Shown in pieces: positions 5,177 through 9,049 of a DNA stretch of 9,049 bases. This stretch comes from Oscillospiraceae bacterium. GTDB lineage: Bacteria; Bacillota; Clostridia; Oscillospirales; Ruminococcaceae. A model generated the notes under the pieces. It worked only from the letters and a program-made list of their open reading frames with translations. It made no database searches and was not told the DNA's origin. Each line of letters starts with the position of its first letter. Position 1 is the first letter of the stretch. The stretch covers positions 1 through 9,049 of the forward strand of contig JAGBFZ010000424.1 of assembly GCA_018110855.1 (NCBI GenBank), read 5' to 3'. The translations under genes were made by a program, and so were the position numbers.

Positions 5177-5205
5177 GTGACATTCAGAGGCAAATATGCT
5201 ATAAT
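5177..5205 (+). promoter_or_regulatory. Sigma-A promoter with extended -10 before the structured leader
   Basis: GTGACA (5177-5182, 5/6 of TTGACA), 17-bp spacer, TATAAT (5200-5205) with a TGC extension (5197-5199). Transcription should begin near 5212, leaving about 150 bases before the start codon at 5364. The rest of 5072-5176, after the phosphoesterase stop, holds nothing I recognise. Confidence 0.85.
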
Positions 5206-5211
5206 ATTTTT

Positions 5212-5363
5212 ACCGTTAAGACGGAAAATTAAATACGGCGCAAACGACACATGTATTACCTTTTATGGTATGTAAATCTGATTACGGAACGTAATTGGCA
5301 GATCTGCATATTTATCAAAGGTATGCGTGTGTTTTTTTATGCCGAAAAGGAGAGTAATACTAT
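5212..5363 (+). promoter_or_regulatory. Candidate structured leader RNA ending in a U-run (possible attenuator or riboswitch)
   Basis: The leader can fold into: a 5' hairpin CCGT-TAAG-ACGG (5213-5224); a long closing helix of CACATGTATTACC (5248-5260) with GGTATGCGTGTG (5320-5331), 12 pairs with one bulged T and two G-T pairs, followed at once by seven T (5332-5338); and inside it a 16-pair hairpin (5270-5309) with one mismatch, a 3-base bulge and loop GAA. Competing pairings exist: TACC (5257-5260) with the nearer GGTA (5267-5270), and TGCATA (5305-5310) with TATGCG (5322-5327). This arrangement, mutually exclusive helices of which one adjoins a U-run, is what attenuators and transcriptional riboswitches look like. 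I do not recognise the conserved core of a known class. The RBS AGGAG (5348-5352) follows the U-run. Pairings were found by eye; no folding energy was computed. Confidence 0.45.
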
Positions 5364-5933
5364 ATGCCTCAAAATCAGTTTCAGAGAATGTTTTTTGCCT
5401 TTCTGACCGTACTAATAACGGTTCATGCCTATGTTTTCTACAGCCTGTATGTGGTAAACGGAGATGCGATCGTGGCGTCGGCAGGGGAGACAAGCGTTAT
5501 TGCAGCGATAAACAGCTGCGGGGGAGTCTATATGCTGGGAAGATTCATGCCGATATGGTCGGTGATCCTTATTGAATTTGTTCTTGCGTATCTGCTTGAG
5601 ATCATAATGGGAAGCCCCTGCTCCTTCAAGCTTGCGTGCAGGGTGTTTGAGCCGGGAAAAACTCATCCTGTGATGTTTGAGTGTGCTATAATATGCGCAA
5701 CGGTCGGACTTATGTGCCCTGCCATGAGTTTTATAGCCGCATGGCTCTATTATCCGTATTACATGGGATTCAATATTTTTACACTCCTTGCAAACTGGCT
5801 GAAGCTGGTGTGTTTCAATTTTCCATTTGCGTTTTTCACGCAGATGTTTTTCATTCAACCCCTTGTGAGAACTCTTTTTAAAGCGATATTCAGCAGATAT
5901 ATCAAAGCACAAGCCGAAATGTCAGAGGCATAA
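5364..5933 (+). CDS. DUF2798-like four-helix membrane protein
   Basis: 189 residues, with AGGAG (5348-5352) 11 bases before the ATG. Four membrane segments are visible: about 8-30 (MFFAFLTVLITVHAYVFYSLYVV), 63-82 (PIWSVILIEFVLAYLLEIIM), 104-128 (MFECAIICATVGLMCPAMSFIAAWL) and 145-170 (WLKLVCFNFPFAFFTQMFFIQPLVRT). The two halves look like a tandem pair of DUF2798 units: a helix, a loop, then a helix ending in P/R-rich 'FFIQPLVRTLF' or 'MGSPCSFKLACRVF'. DUF2798 proteins are small inner-membrane proteins of unknown function. The segment joining helices 2 and 3 (CRVFEPGKTHPVMFE) and the C-terminal tail (SRYIKAQAEMSEA) are polar. The gene is a single unit with its own promoter and a long leader that may control it. 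The DUF name is from memory of the pattern; membrane topology is well supported. Confidence 0.75.
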   Translation: MPQNQFQRMFFAFLTVLITVHAYVFYSLYVVNGDAIVASAGETSVIAAINSCGGVYMLGRFMPIWSVILIEFVLAYLLEIIMGSPCSFKLACRVFEPGKTHPVMFECAIICATVGLMCPAMSFIAAWLYYPYYMGFNIFTLLANWLKLVCFNFPFAFFTQMFFIQPLVRTLFKAIFSRYIKAQAEMSEA

Positions 5934-5996
5934 TGATTATATGTGATATTATCATATTGACTGCAGGAAAACGGATAATTATTCAATTACCTGAAA

Positions 5997-6033
5997 ATTG
6001 TAAACAGAGGTTGGTTCACAAAAAATTTACAAT
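5997..6033. repeat. Inverted repeat upstream of the rpmE promoter
   Basis: ATTGTAAA (5997-6004) and TTTACAAT (6026-6033) form a perfect 8-bp inverted repeat around a 21-base spacer. It ends 16 bases before the -35 box of rpmE. In this A/T-rich stretch it could be chance; an upstream regulator site is possible. The rest of 5934-6049 shows no gene or clear terminator. Confidence 0.3.
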
Positions 6034-6049
6034 AAAAATTCAAAACCCC

Positions 6050-6078
6050 TTGCAATTCGGGGGAAAATGTGATATAAT
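6050..6078 (+). promoter_or_regulatory. Sigma-A promoter of rpmE
   Basis: TTGCAA (6050-6055), 17-bp spacer, TATAAT (6073-6078) with a TGA extension (6070-6072). The -35 box is flanked by CCCC (6046-6049) and GGGG (6060-6063). Transcription should start near 6085. Confidence 0.85.
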
Positions 6079-6084
6079 TTATTT

Positions 6085-6177
6085 TCGTAAGTGATTATGT
6101 AGCACTACTGTCCGAAGTAATGTGATGGGCTGCTATGTCGGTCATGTTATTTTCAGATGAAAGCGAGGTGCTAAGTA
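6085..6177 (+). promoter_or_regulatory. Leader of rpmE, probable ribosomal-protein autoregulatory structure
   Basis: About 93 untranslated bases precede rpmE. ATGTAGCA (6097-6104) pairs with TGCTATGT (6131-6138), an 8-bp helix with two G-T wobbles. Inside it TACT (6106-6109) can pair with AGTA (6116-6119), or GTCC (6110-6113) with GGGC (6127-6130). L31 leaders that bind their own protein are described in Firmicutes and other bacteria; I cannot confirm by eye that this one matches the published consensus. Confidence 0.5.
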
Positions 6178-6381
6178 ATGAAAGAGGGAATCCACCCCAA
6201 TTACGTTGAAACAACCATTACCTGTGCTTGCGGCAACGTGATAAAGACCCGTTCCACCAAGGAAAATATCAGAGTCGAGATCTGCTCCAAGTGCCACCCC
6301 TTCTACACAGGCAAGCAGAAGCTCGTTGATACAGGCGGACGTGTTGACCGTTTCAAGAAGCGTTTCGGTATGGACAAGTAA
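6178..6381 (+). CDS. rpmE: 50S ribosomal protein L31 (zinc-binding C+ type)
   Basis: 67 residues, full length for L31, a large-subunit protein that also helps bridge to the small subunit head. The start MKEGIHPNY and the end [13 protein letters not shown] are family hallmarks. The four zinc-ligand cysteines are present at C16 and C18 (CACG) and C36 and C39 ([14 protein letters not shown]), so this is the zinc-containing C+ form, the one that low-zinc paralogues replace in some bacteria. GAGGTG (6165-6170) is the RBS, 7 bases from the ATG. The gene is a monocistronic unit: a strong extended -10 promoter and long leader before it and a strong terminator after it. No second L31 copy is in the window. 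Assignment is essentially certain. Confidence 0.98.
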   Translation: MKEGIHPNYVETTITCACGNVIKTRSTKENIRVEICSKCHPFYTGKQKLVDTGGRVDRFKKRFGMDK

Positions 6382-6405
6382 TGTCGGAAATAACGCAAAT
6401 TTCAG

Positions 6406-6436
6406 ATTGCCTGCGTAAATTACGCAGGCAATTTTT
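6406..6436 (+). terminator. Rho-independent terminator of rpmE
   Basis: ATTGCCTGCGT (6406-6416) pairs perfectly with ACGCAGGCAAT (6422-6432) over a 5-base loop, and the last T begins a run of five T (6432-6436). It starts 24 bases after the rpmE stop, and the RBS of the next gene begins eight bases past it. Confidence 0.92.
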
Positions 6437-6457
6437 CATAAAGAAAGGAGTCTGCCC

Positions 6458-7087
6458 GTGAACACTCCCGATTATTCCACCATAAAGGGAAGCGCCGAGG
6501 CTTCGTTTACCGAGAAAAAGTCCGAATTTATAGGCTTCTTGCGCCATGTGGAGACCGATGAGGAAGCAAATGCCTATATTGCCGAAATAAGGGCAATGCA
6601 CCGAAAGGCGACCCACAACGTCTATGCCTACATACTCCGAAACGGAAGCGTTACAAGGTACAGCGATGACGGAGAGCCGCAGGGAACTGCGGGAGTGCCT
6701 GTATTCGAGGTGCTTCGCAAGGAGGGACTGACCGATGTCTGCTGTGTTGTTACCCGATATTTTGGAGGTATCCTGCTGGGCGGCGGAGGGCTTGTCCGTG
6801 CCTATTCCCACAGCGCAAAGATTGCCATTGACGCAGCGGAGCGAATGATAATGCGCTCCTGCTATCCCTTTGAGATAACAGCGGATTACAATCTTTACGG
6901 GAGGATAGCGAATATCCTTCCCGAATTTGAGGTAAAGGTGCTTGACACTGCCTTTACTGATAATGTAACCATTTCCCTTCTTTGTGTCTCGTCTCTGGCT
7001 GATGCCCTTTACGATAAGATAGTTGATACTGCAAATGGCAAGATAATTGTGCATAAGGGAGAAGAATCCTTTGGCAATTTTGCGTAA
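6458..7087 (+). CDS. yigZ: YigZ/IMPACT family protein (UPF0029)
   Basis: 209 residues, the usual length. The N-terminal domain (about 1-125) carries the family signature: KATHNVYAYI (50-59), YSDDGEPQGTAGVPVFEVL (68-86) and VVTRYFGGILLGGGGLVRAYSHSAKIAID (97-125). Residues about 135-209 are the smaller ferredoxin-like C-terminal domain typical of bacterial members. Bacterial YigZ is structurally characterised but its biochemical role is unclear; the eukaryotic relative IMPACT binds GCN1 and modulates translation stress signalling. Start is GTG at 6458, supported by AAAGGAG (6444-6450) 7 bases upstream. Because the rpmE terminator ends at 6436, only 21 bases remain before the start, so no separate promoter fits and expression may come from read-through of rpmE. 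No signal peptide. Family confident. Confidence 0.95.
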   Translation: MNTPDYSTIKGSAEASFTEKKSEFIGFLRHVETDEEANAYIAEIRAMHRKATHNVYAYILRNGSVTRYSDDGEPQGTAGVPVFEVLRKEGLTDVCCVVTRYFGGILLGGGGLVRAYSHSAKIAIDAAERMIMRSCYPFEITADYNLYGRIANILPEFEVKVLDTAFTDNVTISLLCVSSLADALYDKIVDTANGKIIVHKGEESFGNFA

Positions 7088-7089
7088 CT

Positions 7090-7117
7090 TTGTGCATATA
7101 AACAAAATTATTATCAT
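7090..7117 (+). promoter_or_regulatory. Weak candidate promoter for dgt-dnaG
   Basis: TTGTGC (7090-7095), 16-bp spacer, TATCAT (7112-7117, 5/6 of consensus). The -35 match is poor. The rest of 7118-7170 is A/T-rich with a TATATATATA run (7145-7154) that lacks a matching -35. No good terminator separates yigZ from dgt, so the pair may also be read through from upstream. Confidence 0.25.
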
Positions 7118-7186
7118 AAAAAAGTTTTTTCGCCCTTTTTTGAGTATATATATACAGATCATGTTTCAGGGAAAGGGTTGATTAGT

Positions 7187-8182
7187 ATGACAATACGGGA
7201 AGAGCTTGAAATAGTTGAGCTTGGTACTCTCTGCGAGGACGCCTGTACATCAAAGCATACGGGCAGAAGAGCGCGTCCCGAGCCGAAATGTCCCATCAGA
7301 ACGGAGTTTCAGCGTGACAGAGACCGTATTCTTCACTGTAACGCCTTCCGCAGGCTAAAGCATAAAACTCAGGTGTTCCTGTCACCTGTGGGAGATCATT
7401 ACAGAACAAGGCTCACCCATTCCCTTGAGGTATCTCAGATAGCAAGGACTATCTCGCGGGCACTGCGGCTCAATGAAGACCTTACCGAAGCTATCGCCTT
7501 GGGTCACGATCTGGGTCATACCCCCTTCGGTCATGCGGGAGAGGCTATCCTTGACGAAATATGCTCCTTCGGCTTCAAGCATTATCTGCAGAGCGTCCGT
7601 GTGGTTGACTACATCGAGAAAAACGGCGAGGGACTGAATCTTACATACGAAGTGAAAAACGGAATTGCCTGCCATACCAATAAAACAGCCGTCACCAAGG
7701 AGGGCTGTGTTGTCCGCCTTGCCGACAAGATCGCATATATCAACCACGATATCGATGACGCCCTGAGAGCGGGTGTCATTACCGAGGAAATGCTTCCCCA
7801 AGGTGCAGTGGAGGTCTTGGGCAGCACAAAGAGCGAAAGAATCACCACACTCATTATGTCTGTTGTCAGAAACGGCGTTTCTGAGATCCGCCTTGAGGAC
7901 CATATCAAGGCAGCGGAAGACGAGCTTTACCGCTTTATGTTCGATCACGTCTACCGCAACAATGCCGCCAAGGACGAGGAAGCCAAAGCAAAAATGCTTG
8001 TTGAAAAGCTGTTCAAGTATTACTTTAAAAATCCCGACAAAATGCCGGAAGAATATAAAAACATTATGGACCGTTTCTCCAAGGAGCGTGCAGTGTGTGA
8101 CTATATTTCAGGAATGAGCGACGGCTATGCCATAAATCTATATAACGACCTTTTCGTGCCCAAATGCTGGCACATTCAGTAA
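7187..8182 (+). CDS. dgt: Deoxyguanosinetriphosphate triphosphohydrolase-like HD-domain protein
   Basis: 331 residues, matching the shorter Firmicutes/Thermus-type Dgt-like proteins. Dgt enzymes cut (d)NTPs to nucleoside and tripolyphosphate and tune dNTP pools. The HD metal site is complete: H78 in RTRLTHSLEV, H107-D108 in ALGHDLGHTPFGHAGE, and D180 in RLADKIAYINHDIDDA. The conserved N-terminal segment FQRDRDRILHCNAFRRLKHKTQVF (41-64, in outline) and SRALRLNEDLTEAIALGHD are typical. The start is the ATG at 7187 with AAGGG (7173-7177) 9 bases upstream; a TTG at 7178 directly abuts that site and is rejected. dnaG begins 36 bases after its stop, so both are probably one operon; dgt-dnaG (often with rpoD behind) is a known arrangement in Clostridia and links nucleotide-pool control to priming. 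Nucleotide specificity cannot be told. Confidence 0.95.
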   Translation: MTIREELEIVELGTLCEDACTSKHTGRRARPEPKCPIRTEFQRDRDRILHCNAFRRLKHKTQVFLSPVGDHYRTRLTHSLEVSQIARTISRALRLNEDLTEAIALGHDLGHTPFGHAGEAILDEICSFGFKHYLQSVRVVDYIEKNGEGLNLTYEVKNGIACHTNKTAVTKEGCVVRLADKIAYINHDIDDALRAGVITEEMLPQGAVEVLGSTKSERITTLIMSVVRNGVSEIRLEDHIKAAEDELYRFMFDHVYRNNAAKDEEAKAKMLVEKLFKYYFKNPDKMPEEYKNIMDRFSKERAVCDYISGMSDGYAINLYNDLFVPKCWHIQ

Positions 8183-8218
8183 ATTTCCCGGCAGTTTAGC
8201 CGAAAGGAGGCTGAAAAT

Positions 8219-9049
8219 ATGCCCCTGCCCGAGGATTTTATAATGGAACTGAAGCAGAATAATCCTGTGGAATCGGTCATGAGCTCCTATGTGAGCCTGA
8301 AACGAAGCAGCAGGGATTATGTCTGCCTCTGTCCCTTTCATTCGGAAAAGACCCCGTCCTGTCATGTTAACGTGGGGAAGCAGTTTTTTCACTGTTTCGG
8401 CTGCGGAGCAGGAGGAGATGTTATCACCTTTGTGATGAAGGCGGAAAATCTGGAATATATCGAGGCAGTTCGTTTTCTTGCACAGCGAGCGGGAATGAGT
8501 ATGCCCGAGGAAGCGAAAAATAACGATCTCAGCAGGCTGAAAGCACGGATACTTGAAATAAACCGCATGGCTGCCCGCTATTTCAATCAGACCCTAATGA
8601 AGGAAAAATGCGGAGAAAAGGGACGGCTATATTTTAATTCACGTCAGCTTTCTGTGAAAACCATAACAAAATACGGACTGGGCTATGCCCCCGATGAATG
8701 GCGGTATCTCACCGATTATCTGAAATCGGAGGGCTGCACCGAGGATGAGCTTATCGCCGCGAATCTTGCAAGGCAAAGTCAGAAGGGCGGCGTTTATGAC
8801 AGCTTCCGCGACAGAGTGATGTTTCCTATCATTGATCTGAGAGGAAATGTTATCGCCTTCGGAGGACGTATCATTGACGGTGAGGGACCAAAATACCTTA
8901 ATTCCTCGGATACTCCCGTTTTCAAGAAAAGCCGAAATCTGTTCTCCCTTAATTTTGCAAAGCGTTCGGATGAGCGAAGGCTTATCCTTGCAGAGGGCTA
9001 TATGGACGTTATCGCCGTAAATCAAGCTGGCTTTGAGAACGTTGTCGCA
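8219..9049 (+). CDS. dnaG: DNA primase DnaG (3' end outside window)
   Basis: 277 codons are present and the frame is still open at the window edge. DnaG makes the RNA primers for replication and works with the DnaB helicase. The start ATG at 8219 has a full AAAGGAGG (8203-8210) 8 bases upstream. The N-terminal CHC2 zinc domain shows C38 and H41 (CLCPFHSEKTPSC) with C59 and C62 (FHCFGCGAGGDVITF). A helical linker follows, then the RNA-polymerase core with FRDRVMFPIIDLRGNVIAFGGR (197-217) and GPKYLNSSDTPVFKKSRNLFSL (223-244, in outline). The TOPRIM start LILAEGYMDVIA (256-266) contains the catalytic E259 and D263. The remaining TOPRIM and the helicase-binding domain lie beyond 9049. Nothing looks damaged. 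Position directly after dgt fits a macromolecular-synthesis operon; rpoD would be expected next but is not in view. Confidence 0.98.
   Translation, partial: MPLPEDFIMELKQNNPVESVMSSYVSLKRSSRDYVCLCPFHSEKTPSCHVNVGKQFFHCFGCGAGGDVITFVMKAENLEYIEAVRFLAQRAGMSMPEEAKNNDLSRLKARILEINRMAARYFNQTLMKEKCGEKGRLYFNSRQLSVKTITKYGLGYAPDEWRYLTDYLKSEGCTEDELIAANLARQSQKGGVYDSFRDRVMFPIIDLRGNVIAFGGRIIDGEGPKYLNSSDTPVFKKSRNLFSLNFAKRSDERRLILAEGYMDVIAVNQAGFENVVA

Noticed and set aside
6046..6063. CCCC...GGGG hairpin as a terminator before rpmE
   Set aside because: It is followed by AAAA on the plus strand, with no U-run, and it encloses the -35 box of a good promoter.
7118..7141. AAAAAAG...CTTTTTT hairpin as terminator of yigZ
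   Set aside because: Only one G-C pair among seven and a 10-base loop; too weak to call in this A/T-rich gap.
6353..7162. 269-codon minus-strand frame over yigZ
   Set aside because: It lies antisense to the clearly recognisable YigZ protein, shows no family motif, and would overlap the dgt upstream region.
7382..7948. Minus-strand frames over dgt
   Set aside because: Antisense to the conserved HD-domain coding sequence; composition mirrors the sense gene.

Overview
The window reads as a stretch of a low-to-mid GC Gram-positive (Clostridia) chromosome, most likely an Oscillospiraceae/Ruminococcus-like anaerobe. The reasons are AGGAGG-type ribosome binding sites before nearly every gene, textbook sigma-A promoters, a dgt-dnaG gene pair, a C+ zinc-type ribosomal protein L31, and an amidase-3/SH3 protein of a kind I associate with gut Clostridia. 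This taxonomic call is an inference; no rRNA marker is present. No insertion sequence, tRNA, rRNA or CRISPR array was seen.

Layout. 2-190: the tail of an unrecognised gene. 253-993: a signal-less amidase-3 + SH3 protein that lacks the usual first zinc histidine, closed by a strong terminator. 1069-1806: an isolated, A/T-rich DUF4304-like gene behind a perfect consensus promoter. 1877-2557: queC (preQ0 synthase), without its usual pathway partners. 2618-3382 (minus strand): a small operon of a four-helix membrane protein interrupted by an in-frame TAG, then an antibiotic-biosynthesis-monooxygenase-like protein. 3387-4465 (minus): a three-gene operon of small uncharacterised proteins, two soluble and helical, one proline-rich with a hydrophobic C-terminus. 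4592-5071: a YfcE/MJ0936-type metallophosphoesterase, divergent from that operon. 5177-5933: a promoter, a roughly 150-nt leader able to form a long structured RNA ending in a U-run, then a DUF2798-like membrane protein. 6050-6436: a promoter, leader, rpmE and terminator. 6458-7087: a YigZ/IMPACT protein. 7187-9049: dgt and the 5' part of dnaG, which runs off the window.

Housekeeping functions (translation: rpmE; tRNA modification: queC; dNTP control and replication priming: dgt-dnaG) are interspersed with small, poorly described transcription units. The parts most likely to be undescribed are the structured leader before the DUF2798-like gene, the three-small-protein operon at 3440-4465, and the TAG-interrupted membrane gene. 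All assignments come from reading motifs by eye; no database search was run.
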